A stretch of 64,000 nucleotides of DNA, from contig CALVHH010000005.1 of the NCBI GenBank assembly GCA_944327465.1, forward strand, positions 1 to 64,000, in the 5' to 3' direction. Positions 32,428 to 42,690 of this stretch are shown piece by piece. Positions within the stretch are counted from its first letter, which is position 1. Each line of letters opens with the position of its first letter. Origin of the DNA: an uncultured Clostridia bacterium (lineage in GTDB: Bacteria > Bacillota > Clostridia > Christensenellales > Borkfalkiaceae). A program made the translations under genes and the position numbers. The notes under the pieces were generated by a model. That model saw nothing but the letters and a program-made list of their open reading frames with translations, ran no database searches and was not told the DNA's origin.

Positions 32428-33543
32428 TTGCGTAACAAAAGCGTAGCGGTATTGGACATCCGCTCTTCCGAAGTCTGTGCGGCAGTGGCGGAGCGCGGCG
32501 TCAACAATACCTTCATAATCAAAAGTAAATACACCTGTTCTTATGATGGCTATGCCGACGGCGAACTTTTGGATATCGCAAGCTTTACGTCTGCGGTGAA
32601 AAAGGTCGTCGGCAATACTGTTGCCGCATCGGGCGAAAAGTTTACCCGCTTTTATGTAGGTATTCCCGACGAGTTTTTAAAAGTCTGCGTCACGGAAGGG
32701 GGAATAGCCCTCAATCCTCCGCAGAAGGTAAAACCCGCCCACATCCATGCAGTCGCCGAAAGCGCTCAGCCAAGCGGAGAAAACGGCTGGTCTGTAGTTG
32801 AACGCAGCCCCGTATATTATTCGCTTTCGGATAAGCGCAGGGTCATTGACCCCGAAGGCTGCTTTACCGAAAGCCTGCGCGCCAGGATAAGCTGGTTTCT
32901 CTGCAAAAACTCCTTTGCAGGCTGCGTTGTGGAAGCTTTCAAGTCTTTCGGGCAGATGCGGCTCAAATTCGTGCCCTCGTCGCTCGCTCAGTCGTGCTAT
33001 CTCATAGCGCCCGCCCAGCGCGACAACCTTGCCGTGCTGTTGGATATCGGCTATATCTCGTCGTCGCTCAGCGTTTCCTGCGGCAACGGCGTGGTCTACA
33101 GCCGCGCATTCTCCGTCGGCACCGGTCATATAGCCGCCTTCCTCATGGACGAGCTCGAAATTCCCTACGAAGTCGCGCTTCAGTTCATGTCGCGCATAAA
33201 CCTCAACGCCAAGGACGGCTTCTCTTCGTTTACCGAAGTAAGGTACGGCGACATGCTTTACAGTTATTCGTCGTCAGCGCTGCGCGAACTCATACGCGAA
33301 GGGCTCGACGGCATATGCGATTTGGCAGTCGAGTGCATGAGCGGCTATACCGAACGCGATATCACCGGCAAAACGCTCTATCTTACGGGCGAAGGCGCAA
33401 AGGCGGTGCGCGGCACTCCTGAGCATATTTCCGTCAGGCTGGGCTGTCCAGTAAACGTCGTCTGTCCGCATGTTCCCTATTACGATAAACCTAAGTTCTC
33501 GTCGCTGTTCAGCCTGCTCGATGCGGCTCTCGGCGATAACTAA
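32428..33543 (+). CDS. ftsA: FtsA-like actin-fold division protein
   Basis: Its position before ftsZ and the actin/hexokinase layout (VAVLDIRSSEV as phosphate 1 at the N-terminus, VLLDIGYISSSLSV as phosphate 2, LYLTGEGA as adenosine motif) point to FtsA. It tethers FtsZ to the membrane. The sequence is divergent and at 371 residues shorter than usual (about 410-440), and I do not see a clear C-terminal amphipathic helix. The TTG at 32428 is preferred because AAAGGGA precedes it and few residues then precede the first motif; the ATG at 32395 lies only about ten bases after the expected transcription start. Confidence 0.8.
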   Translation: MRNKSVAVLDIRSSEVCAAVAERGVNNTFIIKSKYTCSYDGYADGELLDIASFTSAVKKVVGNTVAASGEKFTRFYVGIPDEFLKVCVTEGGIALNPPQKVKPAHIHAVAESAQPSGENGWSVVERSPVYYSLSDKRRVIDPEGCFTESLRARISWFLCKNSFAGCVVEAFKSFGQMRLKFVPSSLAQSCYLIAPAQRDNLAVLLDIGYISSSLSVSCGNGVVYSRAFSVGTGHIAAFLMDELEIPYEVALQFMSRINLNAKDGFSSFTEVRYGDMLYSYSSSALRELIREGLDGICDLAVECMSGYTERDITGKTLYLTGEGAKAVRGTPEHISVRLGCPVNVVCPHVPYYDKPKFSSLFSLLDAALGDN

Positions 33544-33608
33544 AATAAAAATAAATCCAAATCAAAAAATAATGCCTATTATTTACGCGCATTTACGGAG
33601 GTCAACAA

Positions 33609-35036
33609 ATGTTTAACGATCAGGCAGTAAACAACATATCGGGCAGAGCCAAGATTAAGGTCATAGGCGTCGGCGGCGCAGGCAACAACGCCGTCAACCG
33701 TATGTTGGAAGCAGGCATCAGCAGTGCCGAATACATAGTCGTCAATACAGACAGTCAGATACTTGCACTCTCTTCCTGCGAGAATAAGGTGCAAATCGGC
33801 AGCCAGCTCACCAAGGGTCTCGGCGCAGGCGCCGACCCCGATATCGGCAGAGCTGCCGCCGAAGAGAGCAAGGACGTATTGACCGATTTGATAAAGGGTA
33901 CCGACCTGCTGTTCATCACGGCAGGCATGGGCGGCGGCACCGGCACGGGTGCGGCTCCCGTCATTGCAAAAATAGCAAGGGATATGAAGATCCTCACCGT
34001 TGCGGTCGTCACCGAACCTTTCGCCTTCGAGGGCAGAAAGAGAATGGAGAACACCGTAAAGGGTCTTGAAAATCTCAAAAAGTATGTCGATACTCTCGTC
34101 ATCATCCCCAACGACAAGATAAGAACGGTAGTGCAGAAGAACACCCCCATGGTCGAAGCTCTGCGCGTCGCCGACGAAATACTCAAACAGGGTATAAGGG
34201 GCATTGCCGAACTCATCGTCAATCCCGCGCTCATCAACCTTGACTTTGCCGACGTAAAGGCAGTGCTCAAGGACAGGGGCATAGCCCATCTCGGCGTAGG
34301 CGTTGCCAAGGGCGACAACAGAATAATCGAAGCTGTCCGCGTCGCCGTCAACAGCCCTCTGCTTGAAACCACCATCGAAGGCGCCCGCGGCGTCATTCTC
34401 AACGTCGTCGGCGGCACCGACCTTACATTCGACGAAGTTGCAGATGCAGCCGAGCTCGTCCGCAGTGTTGTCGATGCCTCTGCAAACATCATCTTCGGCG
34501 CCCGCATCGACCCCAACGTCCAGGACGAAGTCGAAGTTACCGTCATCGCTACGGGCTTCCCCGGCTTCGAAACGAGAAAGGAAGACGACCAGCAGAAGTC
34601 GTCCTACGGCAGGTCGTTCTTCGGCGGCTCCATCGGCGGTCGCATGCCAATAAACAACGACCCCTACAACAGCCAGCGCGGTTCGTACAATCAGCTCAAC
34701 CGCGGCATCGGTCAGCAGTCTTCGCAGGGCTACTACAACCGCCCTCAGGCTTCGCAGCCTCAGCAGCAGCCCGCTCAGCCTCAGCAGCAGTATGCCCAGC
34801 CCCAGCAGACAAGTTATAATCAGCCTGCTCAGCCCCAGTACTCGCAGCCCGCTCAGCCTCAGCAGCAATACGCCCAGCCCCAGCAGACCGCTTACAGCCA
34901 ACAGCCCCATGCTCAGCCCGCTCAGCCTCAGTACTCGCAGCCTTCCGAGGATGTGACTATCGAGCGTCCCAGCGATAAGAGTGTGCCCAAGTTTGCCCGC
35001 ATGCTCAAAAATCTCGGCAGACACGGCAACGACTGA
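33609..35036 (+). CDS. ftsZ: Cell division GTPase FtsZ
   Basis: Tubulin-like GTPase that forms the division ring. The 475-residue protein has GVGGAGNNAVNRM, the GTP loop GMGGGTGTGAAPVIA, and NLDFADVKAVLKDRG with the T7-loop Asp. From about residue 330 a long linker starts. It becomes a Gln/Pro-rich repeat tract (34743-34940) before the terminal peptide KSVPKFARMLKNLG, which resembles the conserved tail that binds FtsA or SepF. GGAGG lies upstream of the ATG. Confidence 0.97.
   Translation: MFNDQAVNNISGRAKIKVIGVGGAGNNAVNRMLEAGISSAEYIVVNTDSQILALSSCENKVQIGSQLTKGLGAGADPDIGRAAAEESKDVLTDLIKGTDLLFITAGMGGGTGTGAAPVIAKIARDMKILTVAVVTEPFAFEGRKRMENTVKGLENLKKYVDTLVIIPNDKIRTVVQKNTPMVEALRVADEILKQGIRGIAELIVNPALINLDFADVKAVLKDRGIAHLGVGVAKGDNRIIEAVRVAVNSPLLETTIEGARGVILNVVGGTDLTFDEVADAAELVRSVVDASANIIFGARIDPNVQDEVEVTVIATGFPGFETRKEDDQQKSSYGRSFFGGSIGGRMPINNDPYNSQRGSYNQLNRGIGQQSSQGYYNRPQASQPQQQPAQPQQQYAQPQQTSYNQPAQPQYSQPAQPQQQYAQPQQTAYSQQPHAQPAQPQYSQPSEDVTIERPSDKSVPKFARMLKNLGRHGND
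34743..34940 (+). repeat. Gln/Pro/Ala/Tyr repeat tract in the FtsZ linker
   Basis: Imperfect tandem copies of units such as QPQQQYAQPQQT and QPAQPQYSQP encode a low-complexity linker within ftsZ. The DNA is correspondingly repetitive (CAGCCTCAGCAGCAG-like). Confidence 0.8.
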
Positions 35037-35070
35037 TAAGTCGGCTTTCAATTGAATACTTTGTCATAAC

Positions 35071-35106
35071 GCGCGGAACGACCGTTTGGTCGTTCCGCGC
35101 TATTTT
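35071..35106 (+). terminator. ftsZ terminator
   Basis: A perfect 13-bp stem, GCGCGGAACGACC (35071-35083) with its complement (35088-35100), loop GTTT, followed by TATTTT. Confidence 0.8.
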
Positions 35107-35202
35107 CGTCTGCATGGTACTATGCCATACATGTTTTGCACTTTTGCGTCGCATTGTGCCGCGTTTGGTCATATTTCGTCGGATTGCGCAGTAAAATGCA
35201 GT

Positions 35203-36522
35203 ATGAAAGACCAAATAACTCTCGATGCTTCAAAGTATTACTTCGTCGGCATAGGCGGCGCAAGCATGAGCGCTCTTGCAAAAATATTGTCGGCGCGGGG
35301 AAAGTCGGTGCGCGGCAGCGATGTTGCGGAAGGCGAATACACGGCTTCGCTGACAGCGGCGGGCATACCTGTCAGCACTGAGCGCGACGATCCTGCATTG
35401 GACGGCTGCGACGTTGTAGTGTATACCGATGCCGTCAGATCGGACGATGCGCACATCGTCCGCGCCGTGCGCGCAGGAAAGCCCCTCCTTTCCCGCGGCA
35501 AACTGCTCGCCGCCCTCTGCGGCTGCTATGGCAGGACTATTGCGGTGGCGGGTTGTCACGGCAAGACGACCTGCACGGCAATGCTTGCGCACATATTCCA
35601 TGAGGCGGGTAGGTCGTTCACCGCCCATATCGGCGGCAATGACGCCGTCTTTGGCAATTGCGTGGCAGAGGGCGACGACTATTTCATAACCGAAGCCTGC
35701 GAATACAAGCGTAACTTTTTGCTGCTTTCGCCCGATGTCGCCGTCATACTCAACAGCGATGCCGACCATCTCGAATGTTATGGCGGGGCGTCCGAACTCG
35801 TTGCGGCGTACAGGCGCTTTGCCGAGAGTTCGTCCAAGTGCGTATGCCTCTTCGGCGACGCCTGCGCAAGGGGGGACATGACCTTCGGCATGGAGTGCGG
35901 CGCCGATTTTACGGCGTCGCGCATATCATGCGACGGCGGAAAATACTCCTTCGATATTCTGTTCTGCGGCAGATTTTTGTGTTCGGTTTCGCTTTCCGTC
36001 TATGGCAGACATAATATACTCAACGCCCTCGCGGCGGCGGCAGCGGCTCATGTTTCGGGCGTGCGCCCCGAACATATAGCCTCCGCACTGAGCGCCTTTT
36101 CGGGAGTGGAGGGGCGGTTTCAAAGTATAGGCGGCTTCAACGGTTGCGAAGTCATTGCCGACTACGCCCATCACCCCCGTGAAATATCCGCCGCGCTGCA
36201 CACTGCTCGGCTCATAACTCACGGCGAACTCTATGTGATATTCCGCCCGCATACCTACAGCCGCACTAAAAATCTGTTTGCCGATTTTGTCGACGTCCTC
36301 GGCAAGTGCCGCCATCTGCTCATATACAAGACGTTTGCGGCAAGGGAGTATTTCGATGCCGACGGCAGCGCTTTAAGATTGTCGCAGGCATTAAAAAATT
36401 CCCGTTACGCGCAGAGCGAACGGGAAATAGAGTACTTCATGCGCGGCGCACGCAGCGGCGACAAGATACTTGTCCTCGGTGCGGGCGATATATCACGCAT
36501 AGTAAAGGGATTGATAGGTTAA
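35203..36522 (+). CDS. murC: UDP-MurNAc--L-alanine ligase
   Basis: Adds the first stem-peptide residue to UDP-MurNAc. The 439-residue ligase starts with YYFVGIGGASMSALAKIL, has the ATP loop AGCHGKTTCTAMLAHI, EACEYKRNFL, and IADYAHHPREI. The ATG at 35203 gives a standard N-terminus; the upstream frame to 35086 runs into the ftsZ terminator region. No clear promoter or ribosome-binding site is visible. Its stop shares TTAA with the convergent DUF815 gene. It is detached from the main mur block, while murB, murF and murG are absent. Confidence 0.95.
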   Translation: MKDQITLDASKYYFVGIGGASMSALAKILSARGKSVRGSDVAEGEYTASLTAAGIPVSTERDDPALDGCDVVVYTDAVRSDDAHIVRAVRAGKPLLSRGKLLAALCGCYGRTIAVAGCHGKTTCTAMLAHIFHEAGRSFTAHIGGNDAVFGNCVAEGDDYFITEACEYKRNFLLLSPDVAVILNSDADHLECYGGASELVAAYRRFAESSSKCVCLFGDACARGDMTFGMECGADFTASRISCDGGKYSFDILFCGRFLCSVSLSVYGRHNILNALAAAAAAHVSGVRPEHIASALSAFSGVEGRFQSIGGFNGCEVIADYAHHPREISAALHTARLITHGELYVIFRPHTYSRTKNLFADFVDVLGKCRHLLIYKTFAAREYFDADGSALRLSQALKNSRYAQSEREIEYFMRGARSGDKILVLGAGDISRIVKGLIG

Positions 36523-37679
36523 AAATTTATCTGCATTCCGCGCTGCTCGCAGGCATATGCAAAATCAATGAACTGTTTTGCCCTTCTCGGCGACCTTCCT
36601 CCCTTGAGTATCGCCCATCTTTCGGCAAGCGCCATCAAAGTCTCCCTGTCCGTCGTCAGCCCCCTGTCGTCGGCGAGCTGTTCGGTTATCGAAAGGTAAT
36701 TCTGCCTGTCGGTTGGCGAAAACATGACTGTCAGCCCGAACCTGTCCGAAAGCGAAAGCTGCTCGGCCATCGAATCGCCGGGGTGTACCGAGTTCTCCCT
36801 GTCGGAAAAACTCTCCTTTACGATGTGTCTGCGGTTTGATGTCGCAACGATCATTATGTTGTCAGAGCTTCCGCACACCGAACCTTCCAGTCCTGCCTTG
36901 AGCGTCGATATCTTGTCGTCGTATTCGCCGAGCGAAAGGTCGTCTATGAATATCATGAATTTGAGCGGGTTGTCGGCAACCAGTCTGCGTATGTGCGGTA
37001 CGCACAGTATATTTTCCTTGCTCAGCTCAATAATTCTCAGCCCGTCGTCGAAGAATCTGTTCAGCATGGCGTGAACGGTAGAGGACTTGCCTGTGCCGCG
37101 GTCGCCGTACAGCAGCATGTTGGCGTATGGCAGACCGCCTATAAAATTAACTATATTGTCAAAAATCTGTTTCTTTTCGCTCTCATAATTTTTGAGTTCA
37201 TCCAAAGTAATTGCCGATGTGTCTGCAATTGGCATGAGTTTGCCGTTTTCGTATGCAAACGCCTTGTATACTATGAACTGTCCGCAGCCGTGCGCGGCAT
37301 AGTAGTCCGTCAGGTTGGCTGCCGAGCGTTCGCCGTCGAGTTCGCCGTCAAACGGCGGTATGGCGCCGCCGGTGTTGAAGTGCTCGTCGCCTTCAAGCAC
37401 GCTTGCCGCGCCGAAAATGGCGTTCAGGTCGTCGGCGTAGGCGTCCGAAAGGTACGCCGAAGGCGTATCGCCCCTTGCGCAGGTGCGTGAAAAGGCGTTG
37501 TCGTCGAGCAGGATCATTTTGCACAGCTCCTTTAATAAATCGTTTTCGGCGCCGCGCTCATACAGCTCAAAGTATAGCCCGCTCCTGTCGCCTCCGCTGC
37601 ACGCCCGGTCAAACTCGGTGAACAGTTTGTCTTCGTACAGCCTGCGCAATACATTTAGCTTAATTGAACAATTATTCAT
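36519..37679 (-). CDS. DUF815 AAA-type ATPase
   Basis: The 386-residue cytosolic P-loop protein has Walker A GDRGTGKSS (192-200), Walker B MIFIDDLS, a sensor-like MIVATSNRRHI, and a C-terminal GRSPRRAKQFIDF, all typical of DUF815. The first 150 residues are a helical DUF815 N-terminal region. The biological role of the family is not established. It converges on murC with a 4-bp overlap (TTAA). Its promoter is at 37712-37740. Confidence 0.9.
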   Translation of the reverse strand: MNNCSIKLNVLRRLYEDKLFTEFDRACSGGDRSGLYFELYERGAENDLLKELCKMILLDDNAFSRTCARGDTPSAYLSDAYADDLNAIFGAASVLEGDEHFNTGGAIPPFDGELDGERSAANLTDYYAAHGCGQFIVYKAFAYENGKLMPIADTSAITLDELKNYESEKKQIFDNIVNFIGGLPYANMLLYGDRGTGKSSTVHAMLNRFFDDGLRIIELSKENILCVPHIRRLVADNPLKFMIFIDDLSLGEYDDKISTLKAGLEGSVCGSSDNIMIVATSNRRHIVKESFSDRENSVHPGDSMAEQLSLSDRFGLTVMFSPTDRQNYLSITEQLADDRGLTTDRETLMALAERWAILKGGRSPRRAKQFIDFAYACEQRGMQINF

Positions 37680-37711
37680 AATTTATACATCCATAGTCAT
37701 TTGTTTACTAA

Positions 37712-37740
37712 ATTATATAACAAAAATTGCCGATATGCAA
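37712..37740 (-). promoter_or_regulatory. Promoter of the DUF815 gene
   Basis: On the minus strand TTGCAT (37740-37735), 17 bp, TATAAT (37717-37712). Confidence 0.6.
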
Positions 37741-37788
37741 TTTTTTATTCATATTTTTTAATATTTTTGCAATAATTTTCTATATCGC

Positions 37789-37817
37789 TTGACTTAGACA
37801 GATTATAAATATATAAT
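37789..37817 (+). promoter_or_regulatory. ilvC promoter
   Basis: TTGACT (37789-37794), 17 bp, TATAAT (37812-37817). The leader is about 25 nt, too short for a T-box or attenuator. Confidence 0.8.
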
Positions 37818-37830
37818 TATATCCATATAA

Positions 37831-38880
<1,050 letters not shown>

Positions 38881-38893
38881 TTTCTTACGGCAT

Positions 38894-38944
38894 ACGCAAA
38901 AGTGCGTGCGCGGCATGTTGCCGCGCACGCACTTTTGCGTTTTT
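38894..38944 (+). terminator. ilvC terminator
   Basis: A perfect 22-bp stem (38894-38915 with 38919-38940), loop TGT, followed by TTTT. Confidence 0.9.
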
Positions 38945-38994
38945 ACAATTTATAAATAGATAGGGCAAAATTGCAATATACTGCCGCCATTTTG

Positions 38995-39023
38995 TTGTTT
39001 TTTTACGGTGCAGATGATATAAT
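38995..39023 (+). promoter_or_regulatory. ftsK promoter, extended -10
   Basis: TTGTTT (38995-39000), 17 bp, TATAAT (39018-39023) with TGA directly before it (extended -10). The leader to the GTG at 39133 is about 100 nt. It contains pairable arms ACCCTT (about 39042) and AAGGGT (about 39105). Confidence 0.65.
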
Positions 39024-39132
39024 ATAAATTAGCATAATATGTACCCTTCCGGCTTGAACGGCAGATCTGCAAGGCTTGTCGCAACGGCAGCCTCATGCGG
39101 CTTCAAGGGTGCCATTAAACGGGGTGTATTTC

Positions 39133-42100
39133 GTGAAGAAAAACGATAATAAAAAGCAATCATATATTTTCACGCGCGAAACTTTCGGCATGACGTTGCT
39201 GCTTTTCAGCGCGCTTCTGCTCGTCATCGTCGCCACGTACAACCGGGTGTTTTCTGACCTCGGTCAGGCGGTATGTACATTTATGTACGGCACTTTCGGC
39301 TACGGCTGTTATCTTGTGATCGCGGCGTTCGTGACGTTCGGACTGTGGCTGGTATTCGGCATAAAGCCCAAAATAAGACTGCGCACGACGGCAGCACTCG
39401 CGCTTACGCTCGCGGTAGTGTTCATGCTCTTTCAGGCAGTCACCACGCGCAATTTTGCAATGAACAGCTTCGGCGGCTATATCGCTCAGTGCTATTCCGC
39501 TGCCGAAGCCGGCTATTCGGGCTACACGTTCGGCGGGGCGCTCTCCGGTCTCGCCGTCTATCCCATTGCACGCGGAACTACTTTCGTGGGTGCATACATA
39601 ATCTTTTCCGTGCTCTCCGCAGCCTGCCTCTATCTCACGGCTATGTCTGTGCGCGGCGACATTATTCTCGCCCGCGGCGGCGAAAAGAAGATAAAGCCCG
39701 CCCGCGAGCCCCGTTCGGCGCCCGCCCCCGTTTTGCAGCAGCAGGCGCAGACGCCCGAAATGCCCGATAATGTATACACCGTCGACAACGGTCAGCAGAT
39801 AGTCAACAATTTTCATCCCGTTCCCCCTGCCGGGGACATGTATATCCCTCAGCCGCAGCCTGCAGTTCAGGAACAGTACATTCCTCAGCCGCAGTATGAC
39901 CCTCAGCCCGAGCAGCGTCCGCAGACCTATGCTTCGGTGTTCGACAGGGTCTTCCGCAACCACGGCTCGTCGCAGGACGAGGATGACAGGTTTTCAAACG
40001 ACAAGCTCGGCAGAAAGATAATCTTTGAAAAGGGCGAATTTGCGGCCGAAAGCTACCGCCGCAACATGATTTTTGACGAAGATTCTTACTTCAACCATCC
40101 CGTCCGCACGGGCGGCGACGGTTCGGGCAGCTCTTCCTCGGGCGCTTCGTCCGCGGCGTCTCCTTCGGGCGTATCTTCGGGTATTGTCTCTTCGGCAAGC
40201 GCTGTGCCCATGCAGTCCGCCTCGCAGCCCGCTTCTCAGCCTGCGCCGCAGCAGCCTTCGCCTCAGCCCGAATATCCGCAGAGCTATACCGACAGCTATT
40301 CCGAAGAAGTGGAGGGGCGCGAGCAGGGACCTTCCACGCCCTCGTATATCTACGGCGATAAGCCGGCAGAGAGTCTTGATGATATCCCGTCAGAAGATTA
40401 CGACGCCTCCGACAGCTATTACGGCGACATCGCCGACGTGCGGGGCGGCGATTATCCCGACGTCTATGACGACGCCGAACCTTACTACACCGATGACGAC
40501 ATGTCTTCCCCCGTGCACAGCGCGCCTGCGGAGGACGAGTCCTTCGAAGATTTTTCACGCTCGACTAGGCGCGACGGCTTTACCGTCGGGTTTTCCGACA
40601 ATTCTGCAGACCGGCCCGCGGACGACTTGTCCGATATTCCCGTTCTCCCGTCCCAATCCCGCGACAGGGGCGACATGGCTGTGCCCGAACGCAGGACGCC
40701 TTCGCAGCCGTCGGCAGATGGCGACGTGCAGGACGGCGGCAGGGCTGCGTTTGACGTGCTCAGGCAGGACGATGTTCTGCGTTCGCCCTCGCTCGACGAT
40801 GACGTGCTGATGAGGGGAACCGACCGCCGCGGCGCTTCCGAAGATGAGCCGAACGATATTTCGGGCGAGCTCAGCCGCGATGACGCTTCCGACCTGCCCG
40901 ATATCGCCCGCAGCCGTCAGACGGACGAAAGCTGCCGCAGCTCCGAGTTGCCCTCGCTCAGGGAGGAGATCGGGCGCGAAACGCTATTCGACGGCGATGA
41001 CGACGATTACCTCACCGACGACATCCCCGACCTCGGCGACCGCAGTCTGCGCTCTGACGGCGCGTCCGGCGGAGCTTCAAGGCGCAACGATTTGCCCGAA
41101 GTGCCCGATATCAAGAACTCTGCGGCAGAGCGCCCCGCAAGGGCGCCCCGGAGCACCGTCGTGCACCCTGTACAGAGCGCCGAACCCGCTCCCGAAAAGC
41201 CCAAACACGTCTGGAAGAAGTATGTGCGCCCCTCGCTCGACCTCCTTGCAGACTATCCCGAAAACAACAATGCAAATGTCGCCGAGATCGAGGAAAACAA
41301 GAAGCTCATAATCGAAACGCTCGATAACTTCCATATCGGCGCGCACATTTCCGACGTCATCGTCGGACCGGCGATCACGCGCTACGACGTCATCATTGAG
41401 GACAGAATAAATATCAAAAACGCCATGCGCTACCGCGAAGCGATAGCTATGGCGCTGATGAAGGAGAACGTCACCACATACCTTAACTACAAAAAAGGTG
41501 CTATATCGATAGAAGTTCCCAACGGCGACCGCGCCGTCGTCGGGCTCAAGAGTATTTTGAAGAGCAACGAGTTCATCAATTGCAAGCCCAATTCGCTCAC
41601 GTTTGCGCTGGGTAAAAATGTCGAAGGCAAGCCAAACTGCCCCGATATAACCAAGATGCCCCACCTGCTCGTGGCAGGTACTACCGGCTCCGGTAAGAGT
41701 ATCTGTCTCAGCTCGCTCATAATAAGCCTGTTGTACAAGTATGGTCCCGACGAGCTGCGCTTTATACTCGTCGACCCCAAGCAGTCCGAGTTCATCTCCT
41801 ACGAAAATCTGCCCCATCTCATCGTCAACGAAATAATTTCCGATGTCGACAAGGCAATAAAGGCGCTCAACTGGGCAATAAAGGAGATGGAGCGCCGCTA
41901 CACGTTGTTCAAGGAGATGACGCAGTCGGGCACGCTCGTCAAGAATCTGAACGAGTACAACTCGCATCTGCCAGCCGACGAAGAGAAGCTGCCCAAGATA
42001 GTCATAATTTTGGATGAGTTCGGCGACCTCATGCTCCAGAATAAAAAGGACGTCGAAACGCGCATCATCAGGCTCGTGCAGAAGTCGCGTGCGGCAGGCA

Positions 42101-42690
42101 TACACCTCATTCTCGCCACACAGCGTCCCTCTGTCGACTGTATAACCGGTCTCATAAAATCCAACCTTCCCACGAGGATAGGTTTCAAAGTAAACTCATT
42201 CGACGATTCGCGCACGATATTCGATACCGGCGGCGCCGAAAAATTGCTCGGCGCGGGCGATATGTATCTGCGCCTCGCCACCAATCCCGACCTCACGCGT
42301 ATACAGGGCTGCTTTATAGACTCGCCCGAAGTGCAGGCTGTCACCGACTTCGTCAAGAAGAATAACGAAAGCTACTTCGACCAGAGCGTCTCCGACTTTA
42401 TAAATACCGTGGAAGAGCCCGAAGGCGGCGATACCGCCTCGGACGACGGCGAAGGCGACGTAAAGATAGACGACAAGTTTATCCAGGCGCTCAAATTCTG
42501 CGTCACCAGCAACCAGGCGTCGGTATCCATGCTGCAGAGGCGCTTCCCCATCGGCTACGTCAAGGCGTGCAAAATAATCGACTGGATGGAGAACATGAAC
42601 TATATCACCCAGTCCGAAGGCTCAAAACCGAGAAAAGTGTTGCTCTCCATGGAGGAATTCACGCGCACTTACGGAGAAGTCGATGATTGA
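39133..42690 (+). CDS. ftsK: FtsK/SpoIIIE-family DNA translocase, long-linker form
   Basis: Membrane-anchored ATPase that pumps chromosome through the septum. The 1185-residue protein has four N-terminal helices (about 15-180), then a very long acidic, Ser/Asp/Pro-rich linker to about residue 690, the motor with LVAGTTGSGKS (Walker A) and IVIILDEFGDLM (Walker B), ILATQRPSVDCITGLIKSNLPTRI, and a C-terminal winged-helix gamma domain (QASVSMLQRRFPIGYVKACKIIDWME). GTG at 39133 follows GGGGTG. Family members are usually 750-900 residues. It overlaps rimO by 8 bp. Confidence 0.94.
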   Translation: MKKNDNKKQSYIFTRETFGMTLLLFSALLLVIVATYNRVFSDLGQAVCTFMYGTFGYGCYLVIAAFVTFGLWLVFGIKPKIRLRTTAALALTLAVVFMLFQAVTTRNFAMNSFGGYIAQCYSAAEAGYSGYTFGGALSGLAVYPIARGTTFVGAYIIFSVLSAACLYLTAMSVRGDIILARGGEKKIKPAREPRSAPAPVLQQQAQTPEMPDNVYTVDNGQQIVNNFHPVPPAGDMYIPQPQPAVQEQYIPQPQYDPQPEQRPQTYASVFDRVFRNHGSSQDEDDRFSNDKLGRKIIFEKGEFAAESYRRNMIFDEDSYFNHPVRTGGDGSGSSSSGASSAASPSGVSSGIVSSASAVPMQSASQPASQPAPQQPSPQPEYPQSYTDSYSEEVEGREQGPSTPSYIYGDKPAESLDDIPSEDYDASDSYYGDIADVRGGDYPDVYDDAEPYYTDDDMSSPVHSAPAEDESFEDFSRSTRRDGFTVGFSDNSADRPADDLSDIPVLPSQSRDRGDMAVPERRTPSQPSADGDVQDGGRAAFDVLRQDDVLRSPSLDDDVLMRGTDRRGASEDEPNDISGELSRDDASDLPDIARSRQTDESCRSSELPSLREEIGRETLFDGDDDDYLTDDIPDLGDRSLRSDGASGGASRRNDLPEVPDIKNSAAERPARAPRSTVVHPVQSAEPAPEKPKHVWKKYVRPSLDLLADYPENNNANVAEIEENKKLIIETLDNFHIGAHISDVIVGPAITRYDVIIEDRINIKNAMRYREAIAMALMKENVTTYLNYKKGAISIEVPNGDRAVVGLKSILKSNEFINCKPNSLTFALGKNVEGKPNCPDITKMPHLLVAGTTGSGKSICLSSLIISLLYKYGPDELRFILVDPKQSEFISYENLPHLIVNEIISDVDKAIKALNWAIKEMERRYTLFKEMTQSGTLVKNLNEYNSHLPADEEKLPKIVIILDEFGDLMLQNKKDVETRIIRLVQKSRAAGIHLILATQRPSVDCITGLIKSNLPTRIGFKVNSFDDSRTIFDTGGAEKLLGAGDMYLRLATNPDLTRIQGCFIDSPEVQAVTDFVKKNNESYFDQSVSDFINTVEEPEGGDTASDDGEGDVKIDDKFIQALKFCVTSNQASVSMLQRRFPIGYVKACKIIDWMENMNYITQSEGSKPRKVLLSMEEFTRTYGEVDD

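Noticed and set aside
34743..34940. Non-coding repeat array
   Set aside because: It is in frame within ftsZ and encodes the low-complexity linker.
33579..35051. 490-residue minus-strand ORF opposite ftsZ
   Set aside because: It is a shadow caused by codon bias; the plus strand encodes unmistakable FtsZ.
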